From Inia geoffrensis (taxonomy: Eukaryota > Chordata > Mammalia > Artiodactyla > Iniidae): a stretch of 64,000 nucleotides of DNA. A program made the translations under genes and the position numbers. The notes beneath the pieces are model-generated. The model was not told the origin of the DNA. It worked only from the letters and a program-made list of their open reading frames with translations, and searched no databases. The stretch spans positions 6,862,680 to 6,926,679 of the forward strand of contig CM070913.1 of NCBI GenBank assembly GCA_036417435.1. The letters are read 5' to 3'. Below, one piece after another: positions 23,721 through 34,519 of the stretch (within the stretch, counting starts at the first letter, position 1; the number at the start of each line of letters is the position of its first letter).

Positions 23721-24949
23721 ACACAGGTAGCTAAGAATAAAGGGGGGACCAGTAGACAGGGAACATGTTACAGTCTCTCCATAGGCGGCAAGCCTTTCCT
23801 TTATCGGAGGAAAGGTTTGCAGCCTGAGGTTTCTTGTTCCGCCTCCCTGTGGTTGAGGTTATGCAGCTAGTTAGCAGAAGATGACTTAACCAGCCCGTGG
23901 GCTCTTAGCTCATAACGTTTTCCTCTCCATCTCTAGGGCTGCCGGTGGAAAGAAGCAACTGCATACAGAGATAAAGAGTTGGGACTCTAGTGTGAGAGAG
24001 AGGGAAGCAGCCAATGGCATTGACAGGATTTATGTGCCAGAAGGGAGAGTCAAGATTTGCAAGGTGGGAGAGACACCCTTTCTGTTTACATGATGCTAAC
24101 AGCTGAAATTAATTTTTCAGAAGCCAGAAAAATTGGCAGAGGCATTTGGAAGGTGAACAGATTCCAGTTCGAAAAGTAAGAAATAAAAAATGATTCAATA
24201 AGAGGAATGACGAAGAGGGGGAGACCTCCCCCCATTTCAGATGTCAGCATCATGGGGTTTATTACAAAGGGAGCAAAGAAAAACCGTCTGAGAGATCATG
24301 GGGAAAGAAGTCTTAGAATGACAAAGCATGTGTGGAGTATTTTATGCAAAATTAATATATAACAGTTTATGATGAGAATAAAATCACAATGATATGTACA
24401 TTGTGTGGATAACTTTATGGAAAGCTCAAAAAATAATAAGATAATGGACATGGAAACAGCATGTAAAGAGGCCACTGAGGTGGAGGAATCGTAAGCTAAA
24501 TTATGACTCCCTTTTGATATACAAGCCTATTTCTAATGTGTGCTTTTGTCCGTATTGTAAACTCTGGAAGACAAGAAAGGGTTTCCTCATGCCAGCTTCC
24601 GAGTATCCGGCATTGTACCAGGCACTGGAGAACAGCATGAAATGAACTGAGGCACAAATACAATGACTTTCATATTAAAATATCATTTAATAGTGTTGAC
24701 CTGGAAGGAATGTAAGATTATCTTTACAAATCACGTGCATTTAGGCAGACGAAAGCGCAATAAGCCCACTGTGGTCTGATGTGGTAAATAGTCTAGAGGC
24801 ACTGAAACTGATTCAGTGAGAACAAGGCACCTCTTTGTAGAAGAAAGAAAACTCTCTAAGAATAACCTGATCTTTGTTTGCCACTTACCTGTGACCATAG
24901 CTACATGCCTTAAACTCTATTGACAAGTAGATATGCTTTATATAGATAC
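23721..24949. other. Unassigned DNA
   Basis: No gene or clear repeat. A short stretch near 24560-24650 has L2-like wording ('ccggcattgtaccaggcactgg') but is too short to call. Confidence 0.35.
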
Positions 24950-25063
24950 GTATGGAATTCTTTCTAACTGTAAATGTAATACATCTTGTTAAATAAGAAA
25001 TCCAGAAAATTACAAACAATACGATTTAAAAACCTATAATTTCATTGACTGCATATAATTATT

Positions 25064-25268
25064 ATTATTTTTTTTTGCGGTACGCGGGCCTCTCACTGCT
25101 GTGGCCTCTCCCGCTGCGGAGCGCAGGCTCCAGACGCGCAGGCTCAGCGGCCGTGGCTCACGGGCCCAGCCGCTCCGCGGCATGAGGGATCCTCCTGGGC
25201 CGGGGCACGAACCCGGGTCCCCTGCATCGGCAGGTGGACTCTCAACCGCTGCGCCACCAGGGAAGCCC
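25064..25268 (-). mobile_element. CHR-type SINE (short GC-rich whale form)
   Basis: Poly(T) tail, then the reverse-complemented SINE body 'gcggtacgcgggcctctcac' to 'caccagggaagcccc'. Imperfect 12-bp target-site duplications (10 of 12 matching) at 25052-25063 and 25269-25280. Confidence 0.92.
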
Positions 25269-25386
25269 CACATAATTACTTTTAACGTTTCGGTATGTTT
25301 TCTTCTAGTCCTTATTCCACGTACCAATTTTTGGTTTTCTTCGTGAAATTAGTATAACACTGGACATAGTTTTTATTCTGCTTTTA

Positions 25387-25986
25387 CTAATAAGATTTTT
25401 AACATCTTTATTGGGGTATAATTGCTTTACAATGGTGTGTTAGTTTCTGCTTTATGACAAAGTGAATCAGCTATACATACACATATATCCCCATATCCCC
25501 TCCCTCTTGCGTCTCCCTCCCTCCCACCCTCCCTATCCCACCCCTCTAGGTGGTCACAAAGCACCGAGCTGATCTCCCTGTGCTATGTGGCTGCTTCCCA
25601 CTAGCTATCTGTTTTACATTTGGTAGTGTATACATGTCCATGCCACTCTCTCACTTCGTCCCAGCTTACCTGTCCCCCTCCCCGTGTCCTCAAGTCCATT
25701 CTCTACATCTGCATCTTTATTCTTGTCCTGTCCTTAGGTTCTTCAGAACCTTTTTGTTGTTGTTGTTAGATTCCATATATATGTCTTAGCATACGGTATT
25801 TGTTTTTCTCTTTCTGACTTACAGAAAATCTGTCTGGGTGACAGACTCTAGATCCATCCATCTCACTACAAATAGCTCAGTTTTGTTTCTTTTTATGGCT
25901 GGGTAATATTCCTTTGTATATATGGTATATATGTGCCACATCTTCTTTATGCATTCATCTGTCGATGGACACTTAGGTTGCTTCCA
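25387..25986 (-). mobile_element. 5'-truncated L1, 600 bp
   Basis: The plus strand begins 'aacatctttattggggtata' and runs through the reverse-complemented whale/artiodactyl L1 3' UTR ('aggtggtcacaaagcaccga', 'ctgacttacagaaaatc') into the last part of ORF2 ('gatggacacttaggttgctt'). Perfect 15-bp target-site duplications 'tttattctgctttta' at 25372-25386 and 25987-26001 fix both edges. Confidence 0.93.
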
Positions 25987-26070
25987 TTTATTCTGCTTTT
26001 AAAACTTATTTCATTTTGAGCATCATTAAACATCATTTGAAAACACTCTCCTAATCCTGTGTAACACTCC

Positions 26071-27061
26071 TTCTCATGGATGCACTGGTTAGTCAACAGA
26101 TGGTTAGTAAGCGTTCATTATGTGCAAGGTCCTCAGCTCAGCCCTAGAGCTACAGCTGGGAGCAAGGAGATGCAGAAGGATGGAGAGAGAAGGAAATGCA
26201 GCATTAGAAACACAGAAGCATGTGTGCCGTGGCGGCAGCCGTTCGGTTTATCTGTTGTTTCTGACATTGTAACCAACCATCAGGGGCCTGCGTGGCAGGC
26301 GTCAGGGTCTGAGCCTGGACTGAGATTCAGATTTAGGTGGGCAAGCCTGCTGACCGGGTGGGCAAGGGCCCCAGAGCAGTTTTCTGGAGGAGATCAGGGT
26401 GGAGGATGAGAGGGAGGAAGAAGTTTTCCCTGTTACGTTTCTGGGAATGGAGTCCACGGGGCTGGGAAGGATGCCCGTCTGCCTGACCCCATGAACTTGA
26501 CCCTGACCTCCAAGAAGAGAAAGGCAGTGGTCAAAAGAGAAAAGTGTTTCCAGGAGGGCCTCCAGGAGATGCCAGACACAGAGGGGCCACCAGAGTCAGA
26601 TGCCACTGTGCCCCTCAGGGTCAGAGCTGGAAGCCCATGGAGACCATAAGCCTGGTGTGGATGACGCATCGGCAGGTGAGGCCCAAGAGTGGCGAGCAGA
26701 GCTCCAGTCACCCCTTGAGCACAGGAGACGGTGAAGGCTTTATGGTCTCCATGGTAACTGTAACTGTGGCTCTTACTTGGTTTTGTGCAGGTTTTCTGGG
26801 GTCTTTAAGGAATAGTTGCTGGTGGAAGGTGCTTACCACAGGGCTGGAAGCTGTATGTCAGCAGACGGAACAGAGATTTACTCCTGATGGGGTGGCCAGG
26901 AGACCTAAAGGAAGTGGGTACCTGAGAAGGGGGATTACTGGATCCACAGGTGTGCACTTTATCAGGGTTCTGACCACACAAGGAAGCGAGATCTCCATGT
27001 GGGCAGCAGCAACCTGTCCCTCACAGCAAAGTGGGACAGTGCCCATCCCCCCTGCTAGCAC
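26071..27061. other. Unassigned DNA
   Basis: A 184-codon frame at 26544-27098 has no recognisable domain. Near 26090-26200 an old L2/MIR-like phrase ('ttcattatgtgcaaggtcct') is present. Nothing else can be supported. Confidence 0.35.
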
Positions 27062-27230
27062 ACTGAGAACTTATAACATCTTATCTTTGCCAATTTGATA
27101 AGTTTAAACAGCATGTCCTATTAATTTTCATTTTTGTATACTAAAAATATGGATTTTTTTACATATTGATAAATTTCTATTTTCTTCCTCAGTTAAATAT
27201 CTGTTTATGTCTGTTTAAAAAAAAAGGAAT
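27062..27230 (-). mobile_element. Possible old L1 fragment
   Basis: 'tttgccaatttgataagttta' to 'cctcagttaaatatctgtttatgtctg' resembles the reverse complement of an old L1 ORF2 3' part. Short and diverged. Confidence 0.4.
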
Positions 27231-27283
27231 AAAAATGTTTTCTCTGTGGACTGCTACCTACAGAGTTAGGATGTTAACTCTTT

Positions 27284-28698
27284 CTCTTTTTTTGACTTAT
27301 AAACAGAAATTTATTGCTCATAGCTCTGGAGGCTGGGAAGTCCAAGATCATGGCCCCAGCAGACTGGGCGTCTGGTGAAGGCCTGCTTCCTGGTTCATAG
27401 ATAGCTGTCTCCTAGCTGTGTCCTCACATGGTGAAAGGGATGAACGAGCTCTCTGGGGTCTCTCTTCTAAGGGCATTAATCTCATTTATGAGGGCTGTGA
27501 TGTGGGGTTAGGATCAACACCTTAACGTTCAGCCTACAGTCCTGGCTTAGCACGGTAATGGCACAATAAAGGATGATTATTTGAATATGAATTCAACTGA
27601 AATTCAAGTAAAGCAAAACCCAAAACCATATACTTACTCTATAGCTTAAAAAAAACCTGTTCACTGTCACCTCCTCTACTGGAGGGAATTAAAGTGGGCC
27701 TGTTAAGTTGCCTGACAGGAACACTAAATGTCTAAATTGGGAATCGACTATATTCTATCTAGGTTAACCCTCTCTGTTAACAGGGGAAAACAGAGGTCTA
27801 GGGAGTTGGAGAAACTTGCCCAGAGACAGACAACTACTTTTGGGCTGGGCCAAGTGTAAGAGCGGGGTTCCTTTCATTAACATCAACATCTTTTCATTTA
27901 TGTGGCCTTTCACAGTTTGCCAAGCACCTCCTGAGCTCCATGACCTCATTTATTGTACTATATCCATGAGCTTACAGAGATGTCTTTTGGGAGATTTTTT
28001 GCATCCCCAGACCAGTGTTGCAATAGCTTATTCTATATTGACCCTTAAATTTTAAAAATATATATGTACACACACGTGTAAATGTGTGTGTACATCTATA
28101 TGCACACATGGAAGACACGGCACCACATCTCCCTGTGTCATCCCATGCGGGCCTCACCCTGGCAGTCACAAAGTACAAAGAGAAAACGGTCTTCGGTTTG
28201 AGAATTCCCGAGTTGCCACTGATGCTTCAGTACCAAAGGGCTTAGAAGTGTTTACACTTTCAAGTGGAGTAGGAACATTTTAGGTTTCCCTTTAATGAGT
28301 CTCATTTTGAGACAGGATGGCAAGGTTGGCCAGACACTCTTCATGCAGCTTTTGTAGTAAGTCTTTCAAAGAATGAATGGTGAAGCCAATTCATTTCTCC
28401 TCCTGGAATTTGTCCTTCTTTTTCTTTGTCGTGAGGTTATATATAAAGGTATGGGCATACAGACATTACGAAAGATATGGGCTATCACGTGAGGGAGGAA
28501 ATCAGACAATAAATCCAAAGAAAGCTATGGAAATTAAAAATCTGAACCCAGGGGCAGGGTGGGAAGCGACACGGTCTTTTCACAGAGCCGTTACACACCA
28601 CGCAACTGTCCTCAAAAGCATGAATGGAAAAAGCTAGCCATTCAGCTGCAGAACAAAGCTGGGGTCTTTGTTTAATGTCTTTAGCATTAGGCTGGGCA
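27284..28698 (-). other. FXN-derived 3' UTR within the pseudogene
   Basis: Left of the coding tail the minus strand reads as frataxin 3' UTR, with recognisable phrases 'cttttgaggacagttg', 'gatttcctccctcacgtgata' and 'gatatagtacaataaat'. It continues without a break into an MLT1-type segment and ends at the oligo(A). The assignment is by memory of the human FXN mRNA and should be aligned. Confidence 0.75.
27296..27545 (-). mobile_element. MLT1-type LTR fragment supplying the polyA signal
   Basis: On the minus strand 'ccccagagagctcgttcatc', 'caccatgtgaggacacagct', 'tgaaccaggaagcaggcc', 'cttggacttcccagcctcc' and 'gagcaataaatttctgtttata' follow the MLT1 LTR. It lies inside the frataxin retrocopy and contributes the AATAAA 17 bases or so before the oligo(A). 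Confidence 0.8.
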
Positions 28699-28750
28699 GC
28701 AAGTGTCTTTTCCAGGGTAGGCCAGAGAAGATAAGTCCAGTTTGGGATTT

Positions 28751-29111
28751 CTGTGGGTTGTTTGATTTTTTTTTAAGATTTAATTTTATTTATTTTTGAC
28801 TCTGTTGGGTCTTCATTGCTGTGTGTGGGCTTTCTCTGGTTGCATCAAGCAGGGCTACTCTTCGTTGCGGTGCGCTGACTTCTCATTGTGGTGGCTTCCC
28901 TTGTTGTGGAGTACGGGCTCTAGGTGCTTCAGTAGTTGTGGCTCACGGGTTTCAGCAGTTGTGGCTCATGGGCTCTAGAGCGCAGGCTCAGTAGTTATGC
29001 ACATGGGCTTAGCTGCTCCGCGGCGTGTGGGATCTTCCCGGACCAGGACTCGAACCCGTGTCCCCTGCATTGGCAGGTGGATTCTTAACTACTGCACCAC
29101 CGGGGAAGTCC
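28751..29111 (-). mobile_element. CHR-type SINE (long form) inside FXN pseudogene
   Basis: Reverse-complemented body from 'ggacttccccggtggtgca' (29111 end) through the B box 'gggttcgagtcc' and several 'ccacaactactga' repeats to 'caaaaataaataaaatt'. 14-bp target-site duplications (12 matching) of frataxin coding sequence lie at 28737-28750 and 29112-29125. About 15 bp of extra sequence sit between the A-rich tail and the left duplication. Confidence 0.93.
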
Positions 29112-29732
29112 CCAGTTCGGGTTTTAAGGCTCGAGTCAGCTCTGTGGCCAGCAGCTTGTGGAGGGACACACCATCGTGGGAGGACACCCAGTTTCTCCCA
29201 GGCCAGTTGTAACACTTGGGGCCACTGGATGGTGAAGATAACCAGATTTGCTTGTTTAGGGTTTGCTTGTTGATCACTTAGGTTCCCAGAACTCCACCCA
29301 GTTTAATTGCTAAAACACCACTCCCAAAGGAGACGTCATCGCCTCCAAATGTGTAAGGTTTGTCTGCAAGGTCTTCAAAAAACTCTACTAAGGAGTCCAG
29401 TCTCTCCTCGACCAGTCTTTCATAGGCGGTATCGTCCAGAGGGCCAGCGTCACCCAAAGTTCCCATTGTCCTCAAATTCATCCAGCAGACACTCTGCTTT
29501 TTGACATTCAGGCTCTGGTTGAGGCAGCGGAAGTTCAGACTGGGCTGGCTGCGTGCGCGGGCCGCGGCGGTCCCGGCGTGCAGGTCCCGGCAGCCGTACA
29601 GCGGGCGTCCTTCGTTGGCCGCGGGGACCCGGCGCGGGCCTGGGCAGAGCCGGGGGGCGCCGAGCGAGCGGTGCAAGAGGCTGGCAGCCACGGGGCGTCC
29701 GAGCGTCCACGTGCTCAGGACGTTAACTCTTT

Positions 29733-31295
29733 AGTTTCATGTTTGTTGCAGAACTTGTCTTCATTTGTCATTTGCATCTAGGGTAATTCTGTACTAACAG
29801 TCCAACCTTATCAAAGAAAACAGGGGTTAAATCTTTAACAGAAATGTTGCTCTCGTATAGGAAGTTAATGGCTAACGGTGAAACTTATTTTATTAGGATT
29901 TCAAGATCTCTAGCACTGAAAGGCTATAACAATATGAATAGCAAAGCACGTCCATGTAGATTTTCTTCTGCATGCATGCTTTTGTTCTCAAAATTGTAAA
30001 AGAAATTCCTGTCACTGGAGAATTTGATTCTGCATCTTCTTTTATAGATGGTGCTATCATTCATTCTGTAAATTCTAGCCACTGAAACTCCAGTTCATCG
30101 TTCTACCAAATACAATTGTCACGTAAGCCTAAAGGATTTTTTTTTCCTTTGAAAGAGGAACTACTTTATTCCCAAGTAACCAAATACACTTAGAGTGTCT
30201 AACAGAAATAAATGGTGCATTTTCTCTCAACCCTTAAAATGCTTTCAATTAAAAAACTTTTCCAGAGAGAGTGGAAAATTGCCAATGCTGAGATTTAGGC
30301 ACTAATTGTATTCATTTTGAAATGTGATAGATATTAGGTATTGTGGCAGATTGTGAGATAATATTCATCTCTCTTGTAAAACATATATTCCCATGAGGTA
30401 GATGGAAAGCATTAGGTGTTTTGGCCAGAAGAAAGTGTATTCCATTTCCAGGAGGCTTTTCTCATCAGGACTTTTGTGCAGACCCTGAAAATGAGTATCT
30501 GTGCCCTTTAGTGTTTGTGACCTGCTCACGTGATAATTCTGGGGATTATCACCCTCGTTCCATGACTGGGGCAAGGACACGTCTCCGCATCATTGGGCTT
30601 CTTCTTGGAATGTCCCACAGCACAGAATTAGGTATTCAGTTTCACCCCCCCAAAACAAGGAATGTTCACAAGTCCTCCCACTTGTCTGCTGAGATATCTA
30701 AACCTGATTTCTGGTATGGATGGGGCTTGTGCTACCATACAAATCCATTGCTTTTCTGGGAAAAGTTTTTAAATCTCAGCGTTCATTCCCAAATGCTAAA
30801 GTTAGTCATGAGATGTCACTTTTTAAAAGTGAACATTTGGGGAAAATGAGAAGGTGGTCATGTTTCCAAGGAGGGTCCAGGATTTGCCTTTATGTCTCAG
30901 TGCATCTCAGAATGAATGTCCCTCATGTCACTCATCCTGTTAGCAGGTCACTGTGGTCCTGAAAGAGAGGACATGGATGGAATTGGGGCAACCCTCTGCA
31001 TTGTGAGGGGAGGAACACATGCAGCCCGTCGCCCCCCTAAGTGGCCCCAGTTTCATCCTGGATGTGTTGGCACGGCCTTGGGGGACCTTCTTCCTCTGTA
31101 GTCATGGCACCTGGGTGCACAGCCTTTGCCCCGGGGCTGCCAAAACCAGACCTGAGCCCCCACCCATCACCAGGTAATTCTGAGAAAGGAAAGCACCTAA
31201 GGACATGTGAGTGTGTGACTCACGTTTAACCAGGGCAGAAAGGGCTGCGGGCAAATGATGGCACTCCTGTAGCTCCTCCCTCTAAGTCTTCCAGT
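29733..31295. other. Unassigned DNA
   Basis: No exon, RNA gene or confident repeat. 30930-31100 has possible LTR-like wording but no clear family. Confidence 0.35.
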
Positions 31296-31297
31296 AG

Positions 31298-31985
31298 AAA
31301 AGAACCATCAGTACAGTAGCCAGGACATGGAAGCAACCTAAATGTCCATCTGCAGATGAATGGATAAAGAAGATGTGGTGCATATATACAATGGAATATT
31401 ACTCAGCCATAAAAAAAATGAAATGATGCCATCTGCAGCAACATGGATAGACCTAGAGATTATCATACTAAATGAAGTAAGTCAGACAGAGAAAGACAAA
31501 TACCATATGATATCACTTACATGTGGAATTTAAAATATGATACAAATGAACTTACTTATAAAAAGAAACAGATTCACAGATATAGAAAACAAACTTATGG
31601 GAGTTCCCTGCTGGTCTAGTTGTTAGGATTCCGTGCTTTAACTGCCATAGGCTGGGTTCAATCCCTGGTCGAGGAACTGGGATCCCACAAGCTGTGCAGA
31701 GTGGCCAAAAAGTAAAAGAAAAGAAAAAGAAAACAAACTTGTGGTTACCAAAGGGGAAAGTATGGGGAGGAACAAGTTAGGAGTTTGGGATTAACAGATA
31801 CACACTACTACATATAAAATAGATAAACAGCAAAGTCCTACCCCATAGCACTATAGTCAATATCTTGTAATAACCTATAATGGAAAAGAATCTGAAAAAG
31901 AATAGGTATATATAGAATCACTTTGCTATACACCCGAAACATTGTAAATCAACTATACTTCGATAAAAATAAAATAGAATAGAAT
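31298..31985 (+). mobile_element. Truncated L1, ORF2 end and 3' UTR
   Basis: 'caacctaaatgtccatctgcagatgaatgg', 'caatggaatattactcagcc' (ORF2 C-terminal codons, frame broken) then the 3' UTR 'ggggaggaacaagttagg' and 'cattgtaaatcaactatact', ending in an A-rich (aaataaaat)n tail. A SINE interrupts it at 31599-31727. Confidence 0.88.
31599..31727 (+). mobile_element. CHR-related tRNA-derived SINE (short older form)
   Basis: 'gggagttccctgctggtc' to 'gggttcaatccctggtcgagg' and 'gagtggccaaaaag', followed by an A/G-rich tail. Target-site duplications 'agaaaacaaactt(a/g)tgg' at 31584-31600 and 31728-31744. Confidence 0.9.
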
Positions 31986-33085
31986 AAAATTAAATTAAGT
32001 TAAATTAAATTTTAAGAAAAGAACCATCAGACAAGGAGTTTTTAGAACTCAGGTACGAACTGTGTCCACACCTGTGAAGCGATGTGCCCTTTGTTTCGAG
32101 AAATGGGACCAATTCGGGGATTCATTAGAACAACAGTGGAGGTCATGATTGTGGCTTTGTGGCTGACCTGTCAGCAGGGTCCCCCAGACCCATGCCTGTG
32201 GGCACAGCCCTGGTTGTAGGCTGGACTGAAAGCAACAGGTGTGTCACGGGTTGTGACCCTAGGGATCTAGTGCTGCTACCCTGTTATGGCGACAGTCATG
32301 AGCACATCAGTGTCATTCCTTCTAAAGAGTTGATTCTCTGCTGGGAAAATATATACTCAGATCTCTTAATGGATCCCCAACCGTATTTCTTTCCACATCC
32401 CCTAAAACACCCACTTTGTTCTTCATCCTGTTTGTCATTCAAACTGCAGTATCAAACCCACCAGCAAATCCTGTGGGCTTCCCAGCTGAAACATTTTTCA
32501 AATCTGCTCATTGGCCCTCAGCCTCCATTCTCTGCACTTCCCTCGGTCATGGAACAGGGAACATTTCTGGGCACGTGACGATTACATCTCCCAACCTGCC
32601 TTGCAGCCGGCCGTGGCCACCCCGACGTAGGCAGATGTAGTATGAAACCCCGGGCTTCCGGTTCTGTGGTGACAAAAGTGGGTCAAACTGGACCACCCTC
32701 ACCCGGTAGTCACTTCTGCCACCACCCAGAACACACCCCAGTTGCCACTTGTCTACAAACGAACAATCGAACGAATGTCTGTTTGCACTTCCCACACCTT
32801 TGTCCTCTCAGAGGAGGAGCCACCCTTTCTCCTGTTCAGGCTAACCCTTTGCTGTGCTCCTGACTCTATACTCTCTTTATCCATCTTAGATATTGTGCCA
32901 TGAATTATTTCCTGGATTCTTCATTTTTTCCTCCCTACTGCCTTGCCTGTTTTCTTAAAGCCTTTGAACCTGGGACATTCAGCCATTCTTTAAAACCCTC
33001 CCTCTGCCTTGTCATCTTTGCTCGGATTCATCTTAACCCTTCCCTTCACAAAACCAAGCGACTTGGAATCCTTCCCCATCAACTA
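31986..33085. other. Unassigned DNA
   Basis: No gene. 32565-32700 ('cgattacatctcccaacctgccttgcagcc') resembles the start of an old LTR but cannot be classified. Confidence 0.3.
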
Positions 33086-33089
33086 TTCA

Positions 33090-33430
33090 TTGTTATTTCT
33101 TTTGGAAAATAATACCATTTATTGTTTTCCTTTTTCTAAATACAAAAATAATACACATTCACTGCAGAATATTTGCAAGATCTAGGCAAGCATACAGGGG
33201 AAATAAAAATCGCATGTAATCCTACAACTTGGCAATAACTCATCATTCATATGTACATTTTTTTCATATGTGCACTTAAAAAAAGTAAAACTAAGATCAC
33301 ATTTTTCTATTCTGTTGTTTCTCCTTAACGGTAAATCATGAACCTCTTCCCATGTCAAAAACATGATTTCTAAATGGCCTTTTGGTATCCCACTTTCTGG
33401 ACATGCCAAAAGGTACGTGGTCATATCCTC
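33090..33430 (-). mobile_element. Old LINE fragment (L1ME-like)
   Basis: 'ccatttattgttttcc', 'gaaataaaaatcgcatgtaatcctacaac' and 'aatcatgaacctcttcccatgtcaaaaacatgattt' follow an old L1 3'-end pattern. Orientation is tentative. Confidence 0.5.
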
Positions 33431-34190
33431 ACTGGTGCTCAGTCCAGGGGTTTAGATTTTCTTGTTCTGTGAGAGCTTCTTGGACCACCAGCTCTCATGT
33501 ACGTTCTTTACTAATGTGGAATTAACACAGATTCAAAGCACTGCACCGGTGACACGCACGTATTTGGAGTCTCTTGAAGCATAACTGCTGAATTGTTTTC
33601 AAAAGATGGTTGAATCAACATGTACTACAAAGAGCAGTGTGGGAGAGGATCCGTGCGCCCCTATTCTTGCTAATTCATAGCCAACTCAATGAGCGAAAAT
33701 GTTTGCATTTTAGTTTGAGGCCAACTATGTTACTGCATCTGCCTTTGCCATTGCTGCGTCTCCCTTTACGAAAACAGTCTGTCCTGTTGTGTTTTCTCAC
33801 TTTCCATCTAACCTGTTTCTAGTGTCCTTATTTGCTCACTGAAAGAAAAAACTTTTTATGCATTATTACTATTAACTCTAGTTCATCAGGAATACCCTTA
33901 GCCAGCTTCTCAGTTGTTTTTCCATCTCTTGTTTATGGAAGTGATTTTAAAAAACATGGATGGAATTAAACCTATCAATATTTTTTCTGCTTCTTTTGGC
34001 CTTCCCCTTCCCCCAGTCGTTCCCCTACCGCCTGCACTCAATCGTCTCTCCCTACACGTTGCTAGACTCTTCTCCAAGCCAACAGCAGCCGGAAACCCCA
34101 GCTGTGCCCCCTAAAAAGCATCTTTGCTGCTCTTTGCCTGTTGTCTGGCTGAGGAACTGTCCTCTCTTGGGTTTCTCCCTGAACCTCAGA
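33431..34190. other. Unassigned DNA
   Basis: No recognised feature. Confidence 0.3.
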
Positions 34191-34194
34191 TCAT

Positions 34195-34345
34195 ATTTTT
34201 AAAAGTTTATTTATATACGTCTTTCTTTGTTTTTAATAGGTAATAGAGAGATTTTAGGTTCTCGGCAAAATTACGAGAAAGGCACAGAGATTTCCCATGC
34301 CCCCCTGCCCGCCACGCAGGCACAGCCTTCACTATCAATGTCATT
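34195..34345 (-). mobile_element. Old L1 3' UTR fragment
   Basis: 'gagagattttaggttctcggcaaaattacgag', 'gcacagagatttcccatgcccccctgccc' and 'cattatcaac' match the same L1M 3'-UTR stretch that starts the L1 at 55.1 kb. Confidence 0.65.
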
Positions 34346-34519
34346 ATCAACGTCGAGGGAGCCGCACTGAGGCGTCATGGTCAGATCGTCTTTGTCTGCC
34401 TTCTCTGTCTCTGCCCTTGCCTCTCACACCAGTGTCCCTGGGGTCTGGTTTTGGCTGTCTTCTCTCCCCACCTTGCCACCTCTCTCAGGGCACGTGCCCC
34501 TCCCAGGAGTGACGCGCTG

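Larger units (their letters stand above)
24950..26070 (-). mobile_element. Old LINE (L1ME-like), twice interrupted
   Basis: Outside the two insertions the sequence ('aatccagaaaattacaaacaata', 'ttacttttaacgtttcggtatgttttcttctagtc', 'cattttgagcatcattaaacatcatttgaaaa') resembles an old L1 3' region in reverse. A SINE (25064-25268) and a young-type L1 end (25387-25986) are nested in it. Family and orientation are tentative. Confidence 0.45.
27284..29719 (-). pseudogene. FXN: Frataxin (FXN) processed pseudogene
   Basis: Frataxin is the mitochondrial protein that promotes sulfur transfer on the NFS1-ISCU complex during iron-sulfur cluster assembly. Here an intron-less copy reads on the minus strand from 29712 (transit-peptide start [10 protein letters not shown], with ACG in place of the ATG at 29710-29712) through 'LNVKKQSV', the acidic helix '[20 protein letters not shown]', '[15 protein letters not shown]' and '[13 protein letters not shown]' to '[15 protein letters not shown]'. 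An in-frame TAA at 29278-29280 replaces the Tyr of the usual GTYVINKQ segment. The acidic residues after 'KPYTF' are GG here. A SINE at 28751-29111 splits the last codons; the coding tail resumes at 28750-28699, where the normal stop is also lost. A long 3' UTR follows to an AATAAA (minus, 27310-27315) and oligo(A) at 27287-27293. Target-site duplications (12 of 13 matching) lie at 27271-27283 and 29720-29732. It is not expected to make frataxin. Confidence 0.93.

Noticed and set aside
26544..27098. 184-codon open frame as a gene
   Set aside because: No recognisable motif; runs into an old L1-like stretch at the end; composition is not coding-like.
29113..29712. Functional frataxin retrogene
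   Set aside because: ACG in place of the start codon, an internal TAA, loss of the terminal stop and a SINE in the last codons make a working product very unlikely.
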